Assembly: GCA_011032825.1 (NCBI GenBank)
Contig: JAADJZ010000002.1
Location: forward strand, 2,294,001 to 2,358,000
DNA: 64,000 bases
Source of the DNA: Massariosphaeria phaeospora
Lineage: Eukaryota; Ascomycota; Dothideomycetes; Pleosporales
Direction: 5' to 3'
The first letter of the stretch is position 1. Each line of letters begins with the position of its first letter. The notes beneath the pieces are model-generated. The model was not told the DNA's origin. It saw only the letters and a list, made by a program, of their open reading frames with translations, and searched no databases. This document shows, in pieces, positions 45,656-56,330 of this stretch. The position numbers were made by a program, and so were the translations under genes.

Positions 45656-46781
45656 GAACAAACTCTTGCGGTAGCAAATCCACTCTGGAGATATTAACAA
45701 ATTAACGGAAAGTGCACTATAGCGATGAGCCAAACGCTAAAGACGAGAAAATTGAGGCACGCATTATCCATCAATGCAGGCAGTGCAGGCAGTGCAGGTT
45801 CAGGTTGACGATGTTTGGCGAAACATTTCCCTACCTTGCGGCGCTGTGCGTACGCCGTGTTCGTTCCGGCCCCTGGTCCGTTTCGCGTTGAAGTGCACGT
45901 CAGCAGAGCCCGTGGTCTAATCTTCCTATCCTGATCCCGGTGATGTGTCCAGATGAGTTTACTATCCGGGAGCGCCTTTGACGCACCAACAAGCAGATAA
46001 ACTGACTTGGTTAAACCGAATGGCTGCGTCCGACTACTACGGTTGCAATTGCCTCACCGCGTGGCCGTTGACTCAGGTACTACTGTTGCCTTGATCGTAT
46101 ACCAAAAGTGCCGTGCCGCGTTCGTCTTGTGGTGGGTCCTCTATGCAATCCGCCCCAGCACCGCAACGTTAAAGTTTATCATCAAATGCTTCTCACGGGG
46201 TGACGGGCTGTGGAAGACACTGACTCTCCTGGCTGTCTTAAACGCCCCAACGGCTACCCTCGCTGGGTTGTCGGTGATTCGATTTTTGCGCTCGGACCAG
46301 CATATAGACTAGAGCTAATCAATTGGTGTTGTAGTGTATATGGTAGTGAAGGGTTGTTAAGAGATCAGCGGAAAGAGTATAGGTCAAGGCCGCATATTAT
46401 TCGTATCGAAAGGGGAATTTTGATCGAACCGAACTCCCAGTTAGGTCACCTAAAATGCGTGGAACGCGATAAAACAAAATGACCCAATTCATCATTCGCT
46501 GGGCCATGACGGATACTCTATTGCAGATGTGGAACAAAAGCGGAAACCAAATGGCCTGACCTAAGGCGGTAGTGATTCAAGCCGACTGACAAACTTTGGT
46601 GAAGAGCTCTACCCGTTTGAGAAACCGAATACCCAGGATGAAATCGTGCACGCAGTTCGTTTGTTGGTGAAGTGATTCTCACCCTCAAGGCGGATTGCGA
46701 GGTCAACGACACCAACAGTGGCCAACTTCTCTTCCTTTGAAAGTTAAAGTAGGCTAAAGGCGACAAGAGCCCATGTTACTG
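45656..46781. other. Gene-free interval
   Basis: Short frames only. A 9-bp unit TGCAGGCAG is repeated almost three times at about 45775-45799. Nothing else supported. Confidence 0.4.
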
Positions 46782-47692
46782 TCAATATAGAACAGCTTTG
46801 AGACGTCGTCGATAGCAGAGCAAGTATCCAGAAAACCTATAACTGCGTAGAACCACCCAGACAGATTCTGACGAGATGTTCTTAGTATGAAAATCAGCAT
46901 GCGATGCGCCGGTAAGCATGCCGTTAGCACAGTAATGCCGCTTAAGCTCTTGTCTTCCAGTCCTCCACGCCGTCTTATCAGCCCAATCTTCAAAGCTGCA
47001 TTGGTTCAGTAGTTGGTCGTAGGTCGCATAAAGCTCATGGCCAGACACCTTCGGAACACTTGAAAGCTTCCACCACTGTTTCCGCCATCGTGAAGGCATG
47101 GCCACTACGTTATACCGACGAAATCGTACTCTGCCGTGTGTTAAACCCCTAGTTGAGTAAGGAGGTGCTCCGTGCCCCTAGATCTAGGTATCAAAGGTAG
47201 CAAGTAACTGTAAATGATGCTGGCGAGGTGGCCCTCGAGCACTGATCCGCATCCGGGACCTTCGCAAAATTGCGAGAGCTCAGGGCTGTCTTCGAATTCC
47301 ATGCCGGACGAGGTTTCCGACCCTATGCTTGCCGTGTAGCGGTTTCCGTGTTCCTCAAAGGATAGAGTTTGGGGACTGTTGAAGGAGCGGAAGACATACG
47401 AGTCTACCATGACGTAGGGGAGAGTGTGCCAACATTCATGGCTGGAAACTCTGCCGCAGAGTTTATTGAGTCTTACAGCACGCGGCTTGCATACTCCTTG
47501 GACAGTCTGCTTTTCCACGTCTGGGTTGGTGTAGGTTCGACTTCCGGGTTGAGTGGGAGGCTCGGGCTGTCGAGGTGCTAATGGATCACTCATGGAGGTC
47601 CTGGTCAGAACTTCGGAGAGGGTCGGGGAACGCGGCCTCTGAATCTTCGCCGCGAAGCCGTGCGACCATCCATTCTGGAAGAGACGGCTCAC
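46782..47692 (-). other. Two adjacent unassigned open frames
   Basis: Frames 47141-47692 (183 codons; an internal Met at 47593 is another possible start) and 46782-47105 (107 codons) lie on the same strand in sequence. The second reads WKLSSVPKVSGHELYATYDQ, then FEDWADKTAWRTGRQELKRH, which looks protein-like. I find no clean intron joining them and no known domain. They could be exons of one lineage-specific gene or a relic. Confidence 0.25.
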
Positions 47693-49286
47693 ACGCCGTC
47701 GACAGAGTGTGGAGAGTTAGAGGTTCGAAGCCAGGAACGCACGGTAGTTTGGTGGTTGAAGGGCGCCGGTGTCTTGAGACGAGATGCAGACGCGGGGCAG
47801 GAACAGCGCTGAGGCAAGGGTATTGGCTGTATACATAACAGAGCACACTGCGTGTTGTGTAACGCTTGATTTGCCATGTCTCCCAACCTTCTTGATCGCA
47901 TGCAAATGGCATGTGTACGTCCACTGTAGAGAAAGGAACCTCGGGTTGAGATGGTCGCGTCTTTTGTATTTTTCATCGACTGAGCTGCAGAGCATTTGTA
48001 ATTGACCTTTCCGAGGTTAAGATAATGCATCCAGACGTAGCCAACCCGCGACGACCGGAAATCCAAATGGAAAGCTGGATTTGGCGCCCAAAGAAGAGCT
48101 TCCGGAGTATCATCAGGCGTCGATCATGCAAACGCAATTCTGCAACATCGGGCGGCCCTATCATCGCTCAGTCTTTCAACACCTGTACCTCTCGTCAGAC
48201 GAGCGAAGGAAATGCTCGATGACCCAAGAACTACGTCGCCTTGCATCCACCAGCAGACGACACAAGTCTAGACAGGCATGTTGCGGCGCCAATCTCCTGC
48301 GAAGGCGATGTATCGATATCAGTCCCGCATACATCGGTGAACGATGGCACGCGCCGATGTTTTCAGGCTGTCGAAGCCCTCGCTTAAGAGAGAGGGTCAT
48401 GGAGATGGCTGAAGAGAAGACAAGAAGCACTAGCGAAGCAGTGCTGTTGCAAAGGTCGCGTCCGCAATGCAGCATCTGGTTGGCAGTGGTTCAGGGCCGA
48501 CGACTGTGATGGTGTCTGAAAGCTGAGGCGCACTGGCTCATATTAGCTGACCTTACTTCTGGACCCTCTGTATAAGTACGACGGCGTTCTAGTTCCTGGG
48601 ATAGCACCAGCCCCGGTATTCGTCATCACCCTAAAGCAATACCAGCGTACCCGAATGCGATGTCGCGATGTGGTTTGTAGTGGGCGGCCCTCAAAGCAGC
48701 CCCAGTTTCGCCGCTCTCCATTCTGGAGGTTGACCGCCTGTTCGATGTTTTCTCGCCTAGCTACCCAGTGTCAGTGTGCCAGTGCCAGTGCCAGTGCCAG
48801 CCACCGTATGCCGAAAATTTGATTATTTTGTTCTTCTCGCATCGTTTTGGCGCACGCGCTTGAATAGCGAACGCATCGAACTCGAGGATCAGAGCGGTGG
48901 AGCGGGACATAGGCATCGGCGGCCGGTGGTCGGCGCAGCGGCTAAGATAGCTGTTTTGGCACCTGGTCGCCAGGGGTTCAGAGCAAGACGTGACGTCGGC
49001 AGATGGTTCAGTGAAGCTTTCGCAGAGCGAGTCACTATTGGTAGCGACAGGGAAGCGCCGGCCCTCGAGAGCAATCACAAGTTTATCGGATAACTCAGAA
49101 CGTTGAATTGAAAGACGTGATGAGCAATCTGCCTCTGAAATGTGCTTTGCAGGCGTTGCTCTGGCATGACGGTCTCGACAAAGTTTTGGAGGCAGGAGGT
49201 TGGATTTCAGCCACGGCTAGTGCCTTGGCATTGGTAGCCGGATCCATGGATGCAGCTTAGTGCGCCCAGATTATTCACGTGCACTC
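47693..49286. other. Interval without supported genes
   Basis: The frame at 48081-48509 (+, 142 codons) is open but unrecognised. A CCAGTG hexamer array lies at 48779-48800. No other structure found. Confidence 0.4.
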
Positions 49287-49364
49287 TCCTACCTGGGGAA
49301 AAAGAAAAAGTTTTCGCAAAGCTCAAACTTGCTGCGGAGAGCCTCATTTGGATCCTACCTGGGG
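49287..49364. repeat. 44-bp dispersed module, copy B, between 12-bp direct repeats
   Basis: The direct repeat TCCTACCTGGGG occurs at 49287-49298 and 49353-49364. Between them, after an A-rich leader (AAAAAGAA), 49307-49350 repeats the 44 bp of 7200-7243 with one substitution. The flanking repeats differ completely from those of copy A, as expected if each insertion duplicated its own target. Confidence 0.85.
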
Positions 49365-49955
49365 CTTCTCCCCTTCCGAACGACTTGCTGATTCCTCTCA
49401 ACAGTCAGGATAGATTGTTACGGACAGTTGCCCTGTCGCGCATGACTTGGCCGCGATAGGTGAGAAGCAGCGTCGGCAAGGCAACTCACTGGATGCATTG
49501 ATGTCCGACGACGAAAAGGCTGGTTGATTTTATTTCGGAGCGGAACAAGTTCATCAATAGCGAGCCTAATCCCCATCAACCATGGTTCCTGCCATGCATG
49601 CGCCCAATGCGAGCTCAAGACAAAACCTAATTCGTCAGCCTCTACTCCGTAACGCCACCGTACTGCTTCAGAACCGTCAGAATGACTCTTATAAAATCGG
49701 ATCTTTCTGTTTTCCTATCGCAGGAATATTGCTTCGATCGGACCATGGTACTTTGAGAGAAGCTAGAGGCTGGCTGATACCAGATCCGCTGAGTGGCTGT
49801 GTACGTGGGTTGCGCATACCTGGCAATAATGAACTAGATTCTGGAAGTTCTTCTACGTGTTCTCATTTTCATTTCGCACCCCGTCCACCCACACATCTAT
49901 CATATCGACAAATCCACCGCACCGCGCACACGTCCTCCCCATAACACCTACAACC
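49365..49955. other. Upstream region of the ORFan gene
   Basis: Short frames only. The last 100 bp are pyrimidine- and CA-rich (CACCCCGTCCACCCACACAT, CCTCCCCATAACACC), as in fungal 5' leaders. No TATA box seen. Confidence 0.4.
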
Positions 49956-50522
49956 ATGTCCTCCGCCTCAGAGCAAACCCCTGCCCAGCCGCAGACCCCC
50001 GCCCAGCCGCAGACCCCCGCCAATCCGCAACCCCCGTCTGCGCTCGCGCCCCCAAAGCCCGCCGAGCCGTCGAGTTCCGAGGATGCCGCGGCACCATACG
50101 ACGTGAACGAGAGCCCAGATTGGGCACCGTACGAGCGTTACACAGCCTACAAGGCCTGGAGAGATGCTGGTGGCCTGGCCGAATTCGCGGCGTCCCACGG
50201 TGTGAACGCCGACGACCTCGTAGCCGGCAAAAATGTATCATCCTATGCGTACATGTCATACCACGACAAACTCTATCGCATCCCGGGCATGCGCGAGGAA
50301 GTCAAGGCGGCCAAAGCCGCCTGGAACAAGACCCACTACTTCACGGCAAGCGAGGGCATGGACGCCATCATGGAGTCGTATATAGATACGGACGACGAAA
50401 GCTCGGAGAATGCAGATGGAGAAGAAGAAGTTGCGGAGGAACTGGCTGGCTCTCCAGGGAATGTGAGCGTGAGTCGAGAGACTGATTCACAGTATCCAGA
50501 ATGCAAATCCGAGTCCATCTAG
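49956..50522 (+). CDS. ORFan with N-terminal TPAQPQ repeats, 188 aa
   Basis: Single-exon gene; ATG at 49956 in ACAACCATG context. The N-terminus contains three imperfect TPAQPQ/TPANPQ hexapeptides and is Pro/Ala/Ser-rich to about residue 45. The central part is compact and aromatic (ESPDWAPYERYTAYKAWRDA, VSSYAYMSYHDKLYRIPGMR, AAWNKTHYFTASEGMDAIME). The C-terminus is acidic (DTDDESSENADGEEE) and ends VSVSRETDSQ...SESI. No known domain, signal peptide or membrane span. The last exon region and 3' flank exist as a broken duplicate at 17468-17692, showing the gene has been copied. The frame is also open upstream to 49857, but the later start fits the leader better. Confidence 0.65.
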   Translation: MSSASEQTPAQPQTPAQPQTPANPQPPSALAPPKPAEPSSSEDAAAPYDVNESPDWAPYERYTAYKAWRDAGGLAEFAASHGVNADDLVAGKNVSSYAYMSYHDKLYRIPGMREEVKAAKAAWNKTHYFTASEGMDAIMESYIDTDDESSENADGEEEVAEELAGSPGNVSVSRETDSQYPECKSESI

Positions 50523-50840
50523 TTAACTGTTGAACTATAGCGGGTCGAACATGCCACACCGCACCTCGCCCGAACTTGCTATTCGTCGCCATCACAACGT
50601 CCGTCGCTGTCGCTGTCGCTGTCACCTTACCTAGATAGAAAGAGGGCCCCTACCGCCCAGCTAAGCAGCCCGATCAAACGCATAAGGCGTTTGTAGTAGT
50701 GTATGAGCACCAGCATAACTTATAGAATTGAAGCTGTTTGGCTAGTACCTGAAAACGTTCTCGCTAGTACCTACGTAGTGCATGATGTGACCCCGCGACA
50801 ACAGCCAGTTTACCAGTATTGGGCCAGGAGAATTGGTGTT

Positions 50841-51821
50841 TCATAGGATATATGGCGGCCACGGGCCAGACTGGTCCACGAGTTGCCATTTCGTATACGT
50901 GGGCGCGCCCCAGTGCTCGCACGCGACGGCAAATATCTCGCACATCTCGGCCACGACGATGCGGTTCGAAACGTCGCTTTCCGCAGAGGCGGTTCTCGCG
51001 AATTCTCGGTAGGCCGCGTCAATCTCAACGGCTTTCCCTATCCCAAAAACAAGGTAGCGGATTCGGAGGCCTTCCGCTGAATGAGCGACCATCTTGAAGG
51101 CTCGATGCCATGCAGAGAATTGTATCATCCGCCCGAAAGTGCCGCGCCCGTTGCTGATTTCGCGGTAGTATGTGACGGCGTACATGCTCTTCCGCCATAT
51201 CTGATCCAGGCATGCTTTCATGGCCGCGGCACTGTTCCAAACTGCTACAGGCATGTTCTACGCATCAGGCAAGATTAGTGAAGGCCAAACGATAATTCTG
51301 TAGCGAAATTTTCATGCCTTATCCCACGACACCTTTCCACTCTCAACGTGGTGCCATTTCTCGAATTCGGCGTCTTCCTTCAACTGGATCGCCATCCCTA
51401 CTGACGAATCTATCAAGAGCACGTCGGCTCCAATGGTTTTCTGTACAGCCCGATGTTTGCTGGCGTACTCTACATAGCCGCCGTGTGTGGCCGTAGCCTC
51501 GTTCACTTCAATTGCGAAAGAAGTGCAAAGGCCGTTGCCTTCTGCCCACAGGTAGTCAGGGATTGGCTCTAAGGCCGGCGGATTTTTGCCGCTTAGTTTG
51601 AAGATGATTTTTTTGTTGGCCCACTCCCAAGTTGTCTTCCCATAATCTGCTTTGGGCTTCGCAGACTTCTCATCACAGAATTGGAAGAATTCTTTCCAGG
51701 GATTGTCCGAACCAGGGTACATGACGTTGAGAATGTGGCGCAACATGGCAAAATTTGAATAGAGAGATGTATTCCATTTGTGCAGATATACCGCATTTAC
51801 CTCTTCCGGGATCGAAGTCAT
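50841..51821 (-). CDS. Hypothetical protein, possible transglutaminase-like fold, probable GC-AG intron, 306 aa
   Basis: Exon 1 is 51821-51318 (168 codons) and exon 2 is 51257-50841 (138 codons plus stop). They join in phase 0 if a 60-bp intron starting GCATGA and ending GCGTAG is removed; it contains CACTAATC as branch site. Without splicing the first frame stops two codons later. The segment around Cys99 (EGNGLCTSFAIEV), His123 and Asp138 (VLLIDSSVG) follows the C...H...D order and spacing of transglutaminase-like proteases and acyltransferases; this is inference only. Trp/aromatic-rich elsewhere (KTTWEWANKK, WGAPTYTKWQ). No signal peptide. Transcribed toward the ORFan gene. Confidence 0.6.
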
Positions 51822-52456
51822 GGTGGCGAAAAGCGGGATTTGGAGAGGGTTTGGGATGTTGAGGGGGTTGGTGGTGACAGTTGGTAAACAACAGGACAGG
51901 TCACAGATCAGAACTCACGACGCTCAGACCGCTCAAAGCTGAATATGCAGGGACGTTGGCTTCACGAACTACCTATAAGAACTCCTTCCTCTACCCCTGT
52001 TTTCACGCACATGTGCTCCTCCCACAGCCAAACGGGCTAGCATGCTCTACGGCCATGCGGCTTCCGCATGCTCCTCCCATGCTTAGGACGGCAAGACCCC
52101 GACGCGACTGCCAGCGCTCCCATCGCCAATAATAGTCCAGACAGACATGTACGCGAAGTATTAATCGACAACGATGTTTCGGCGGAGCAGCCAGGAACGT
52201 GGCAAGGGGCCCGCACAGTCTACATCATCCCCAGCTTCACAGTGCGCTCGAAGATTATCCAGCAGTCCAGGAATCAATGGTGCCCGACTGCTAGGAGATG
52301 GGAGCTTGTCTTGTCGTCGACGAGTCGAGTCGAGTCGAGTCGTCGGAAACACGACGTTGCTGTTAGGCGCAAGAGTCGACGCGCTAGACAGACACTACTA
52401 GAGTTGCTAACAATCAAATCAATTACGAGGAGCTCGTTTTTAGTGAGGCATACCGG
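51822..52456. other. Interval before the Fot-type elements
   Basis: Promoter side of the minus-strand gene followed by unassigned DNA. It contains a (CGAGT) array at 52319-52340 beside GTCGTCGA repeats. No gene supported. Confidence 0.45.
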
Positions 52457-52458
52457 TA

Positions 52459-52506
52459 CCGAGGATGTGCGCGTAATGCTCGTGTTCGCGTAATGCTCAC
52501 CCCAAC
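52459..52506. repeat. Left 48-bp TIR of Fot-type element 1
   Basis: Complementary to 54525-54572 except one position (GCGCGTAAT here against GCGTGTAAT in the other end read outward). Holds two GCGTAATGCTC motifs in direct orientation, likely transposase-binding sites. Confidence 0.93.
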
Positions 52507-52556
52507 ACAACAACACCGTTTTACCTATAACTTCCACACGCGATATCTCACCCAAT

Positions 52557-54419
52557 ATGGATCCGATCAATGCAGCGATTGAATTTTTAGAATCGCAGCC
52601 ATCGAATGCACGATCCTCGTACACAAAAGTTGCCCTCCACTTTGGTGTATCACGCCACACGCTCGCCCGCCGACATCAAGGCAAATGTGACGCGTATGCC
52701 ACCAAATCAATCAACCAGCGACACCTCAGCCCACAACAAGAGTTAGATCTCATAAGACATATCAGACGGCTGACTGAGGAGGGCTTGCCACCTAGCAGGC
52801 GGATGCTGCGGAATTTATGCGCCTCAATCGCCGGGAAGCCTGCCTCAGAAACTTGGGTGACGCGCTTCCTCGCCCGTCACAAAGATAAGCTGAAATCGCA
52901 TCACGGCAAGGGGAAGGACCGTCTCCGCCACAGGGCAGATTCCCTATACAAATACGAGTGGTGGTTTCGCGATCTCGACAAAATCCTTCGCAAATACCAC
53001 TGCCGACCGTCTGATATATACAATATGGATAAGAAGGGCTTCCACCTTGGTAGAGGTGAAGGTAGCCACAGAGTCTTTAGTAGAGACTCATGGGAGCGAG
53101 GAGGACGTCGTCAACCTATTCAAGATAAGTCAAGGGAGTGGTTGACGGTGATAGCAGCCGTTTGTGCTGATAAGAGCGCGCTGCCACCAAGCGTACTGTA
53201 TAGCTCAACTTCTAGTAACATTCAAGAACGCTGGACGAAGGATATAAAGTACGAGGACGATGAGGTAATGGTAGTCACAACCCAGACGGAATGGAGCAAC
53301 AACGACATAGAGATAGCTTGGCTAAAGAACGTGTTTGATAGGTATACTAAGGACAAGAACTCTCTACGTCACCAATTACTCCTTCTAGATAGCCACTCAT
53401 CCTATTATACACAGAAGTTTATGAACTACTGTCGTCCCCAGAGAATCCTACCTCTGTTGCTACTTTCTTATAGTACTTATACGTTGCAGCCGCTAGATGT
53501 AGGCTTCTTCTCCTCTCTTAGCAGAGCGTATAGCACAGCTTTAGAAAATTACCTAGAGAAAACACAAAGGCTACTATCCCTTAAGAAGAGCAACTTCTAC
53601 TACCTATTCAAGGATGCCTAGGATGCCTCCTTCACTGTCGCCAACGTCCGAAGCTTATTTTCGACTACTAGTATTGCTTCATTTGACGCTAAGCAAGTGC
53701 TTAAAAAGTTCCGCAATACAACGCCAAAGTCTCCTAAGTACCCTACTACGATTGATACGGTTAATAGGGTTTCGATCCGGTTGCTTATGAGTAAGCCTAT
53801 CACCCCTGGTAGCCGTAAGGCTGAGATAGTAAAGGGAACGCTCTTTTCACTACAAGCGCAGCAAGCTATTGTAGAGTACGAAAACAACGGCTTTAGGTTC
53901 GCCTTAGGACGGAAGCAGAGGGACTATGAAACTCCTATTAACGCTCTAGATCTTCAGATGAATAGAGAGGCTCATTGGAGGGCTCAACTTTTATCACCAA
54001 GGACAATCCGCCATGCCACTAATCGGAGGGTACAGAGGGAGGAGGAGGAGGAGGAAAAGCGACTTAAGCGACTTAGGACGAAGGATATGAAGGCTGAGGC
54101 TAAACGTATTCAAGAAGAGCAGGCTCAGATTAGGCGGGTTGAGCGTGAAAGACTCAAGAAGGCGCGGAAGGAGGAGAGGGCTGTAAAGGCGGCCAAGCGC
54201 GATGCTCAAAAACGAGCCAACGACGCCAAAAAATTGCAACAAAAACACCAGGATTGTAATCGCAAGGTATCAAAGCCCCGTACCTGTAAGCCTCAGGTAA
54301 AAGAACGACGCGTAGGTGGTGCTGTTAGGGGTGCTGCTGAGAAGGTGCCTGCACCAGCGCCTCCACCAACCCTCACCCGGCGCGGCCAGGCCGTTAATCT
54401 TCTGGCAAAACTTAGATAG
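52557..54419 (+). pseudogene. Fot-type DDE transposase with one in-frame stop
   Basis: The frame runs 621 codons with a single TAG at 53619-53621 between DA and DA, where TGG (Trp) is expected. Psq-type helix-turn-helix: KVALHFGVSRHTLARRHQG. CENP-B-type DNA-binding domain: LSPQQELDLIRHIRRL to SETWVTRFLARHKDKL. Catalytic aspartates lie in DIYNMDKKGF, LLLLDSHSSYY and STYTLQPLDVGFF. The C-terminus is a basic coiled coil (REEEEEEKRLKRLRTKDMK) ending NLLAKLR. Apart from the one stop, all domains are intact, so loss of function appears recent; readthrough or a clean copy elsewhere could still mobilise it. Confidence 0.9.
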
Positions 54420-54524
54420 CCAAAGTTGTAGAGCTACCTCTATAGAACAATACACCAAGTTATCTTCTAATAATAGCTATTGTGGGTGGTTGCGCAGCCT
54501 CATATTTGCTATCGCAGTAATGTA

Positions 54525-54572
54525 GTTGGGGTGAGCATTACGCGAACACGAGCATTACACGCACATCCTCGG
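54525..54572. repeat. Right 48-bp TIR of Fot-type element 1
   Basis: Ends CATCCTCGG followed by TA. One mismatch to the left TIR. Confidence 0.93.
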
Positions 54573-54574
54573 TA

Positions 54575-56316
54575 GCGCACGGGCACTCTAAGCGAGCCGC
54601 GTCACAAATCGAGCTACGAACACCAAAATACCAGACACCACCCCCACTTCAACGTATCACAACTTCACTAATATGGAACCAATTGACGCCGCGCTTGCAG
54701 CAATCAAATCGCGCGAATCAGAAGAACAGTTTTCGTACCGGGAAGTTGCTGATCAGCTTGGTGTAAATCGAACTACACTGTCACGAAGACACCAAGGTCG
54801 TCAAGGGTCGCGAAGCGATGGGGGAACAGCGCGACAAAAGCTTAACGAACACCAGGAAGCCACTCTTGTACAGTATATTGAAGGGCTCTCGAGCAAGGGC
54901 TTGCCTCCTACAAGAGCTATGATAAAAAACTTTGCGTCGCAGGTCGCTGCTCAGCCCGTAAGCGAGTCCTGGGTGAACCGCTTCATCCGCCGAAAGGGTG
55001 ACAATCTCGTCTCAAAATGGTCCTCTGGAATCGATTCTCAACGCCACAACGCCGACAGTAGGGCTAAGTACAAGTTGTACTTTGATCTCCTACATTCAAA
55101 GATGCTTCAGTATCAGATTCAGCCCTATAACACCTACAATATGGACGAAAAAGGCTTTATGGTTGGTGTAACAGCGCGCTCAAAACGGGTCTTCAGTCGA
55201 CGTCAATGGGAGCGCAAGGAGGTAAGGGCAGCGCTGCAGGACGGCTTACGTGAGTGGGTAACACTGCTAGCAACTGTTTGTGCAAATGGGACTGCTCTTC
55301 CTCCTGCTATTATATACCAGTCGGATAACAGCACATTGCAGGCGGCATGGGTGGCTGAAGTCGATACTGAAAAGCACTAATGCTTCGTCTCATTATCACT
55401 ATCTGGATGGACGAACAACGGGCTAGGTTTAGCGTAGCTAGAGCAGGCTTTCGAGCGCTGTACGAAGCAAAAAGCTCGCCTTGGTCGCGACTAGCGTCTC
55501 CTTATACTTGATAGGCATAGCAGCCACCTCACCTTTGACTTTTTAGAGTACTGCGAGTCAAAACGTATACTACTGTGTGTGTTTCCGCCTCATTCGACTT
55601 ATACTTTACAGCCACTCGACGTCGTTTGCTTCAAACCTCTCTCTGGAGCGTATACCTACCAGCTAACGCGTTACCTCCACCGCACCCAAGGCCTTGTACC
55701 TCTCAAGAAAGGCGACTTTTTCTCGCTGTTCTGGGCAGCCTGGAGCTCCTCTATTACTGGAATACTCGTCCTTAAGTCGTTCGAAGCGACTGGTATATGG
55801 CCAAAGGATCCCAACGTTATCCTCAAGCGATTTGACAGCAAGGAGCAGAAGGAGGCAGTAGAAGCTTCACGCCTCACTAGCAGCGACTGGCGTTACACGG
55901 AGCGTCTTTACCGAGCTGCAGTAAGCGATCGTACCGCAGAGGAGTTAAAAAAGCTCTCTAAAACGCTCCATTCACTCGCCGTACAAAACGAGCTACTTCA
56001 CGACGAGAGCGACGGCCTACGAGAGGCCCTTGATAACAAGAAGAAGCGCAAGGAGCGCGGTAAACGTCTTAACTTGCAGCGCGAGGATTCGTACTATGGT
56101 GGTGCTACTTTCTAGTCGCCGCGCAAGATCCGCCAAGCCCGGGCTCATGAGCTTGAAAAGCAACAACAAGAGAAGGCTGAGATAGCTGCAAGACCGTCTC
56201 GAAAGGAGCTTCAGGCTGCTGCCAAGCTCCTCAAGGAGTAGCAGAAGGAGGAGGCCGATAAATTCATGTCAATAATAATAAGCCCCTCTCTTCTCTCAAA
56301 CCTTCGCTATCCATGA
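54575..56316 (+). mobile_element. pogo/Fot-type transposon 2, 3' end missing
   Basis: Starts directly after the TA that ends element 1. The distance from here to its transposase ATG (54673) is 98 bp, the same as in element 1, so 54575 is probably its true left end (GCGCACGGGCACTCTAAGCG...). No complementary right TIR is found downstream. About 150 bp should follow the transposase stop, but the SAT4 gene's stop codon lies only 15 bp away, so the right end is deleted. Confidence 0.7.
54673..56316 (+). pseudogene. Second Fot-type transposase, five in-frame stops
   Basis: One continuous frame ends with a natural TGA at 56314 (SLLSNLRYP), homologous to the end of element 1's protein. Premature stops lie at 55378 (TAA), 55435, 55492, 56113 and 56239 (TAG). 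The first three replace Gln or Trp as judged from the family. Landmarks: KVADQ-type helix-turn-helix (EVADQLGVNRTTLSRRHQGR), CENP-B region (SESWVNRFIRRKGDNLVSKW), TYNMDEKGF, LILD-R-HSSHL and STYTLQPLDVVCF for the three acidic positions. Clearly diverged from element 1 (a different subfamily), so the two are not a recent duplication. Confidence 0.88.
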
Positions 56317-56330
56317 GTCATTACCGGGAC

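Larger units (their letters stand above)
52459..54572 (+). mobile_element. pogo/Fot-type transposon 1, 2,114 bp, nearly intact
   Basis: TIRs of 48 bp lie at 52459-52506 and 54525-54572 with a single mismatch, starting CCGAGGATGTGCG. Each contains two direct copies of GTAATGCTCGTG/GTAATGCTCACC-like sequence. The element is flanked by TA on both sides (52457-52458 and 54573-54574), the target of the Tc1/mariner/pogo superfamily. It encodes one DDE transposase starting 98 bp from the left end. Confidence 0.95.
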
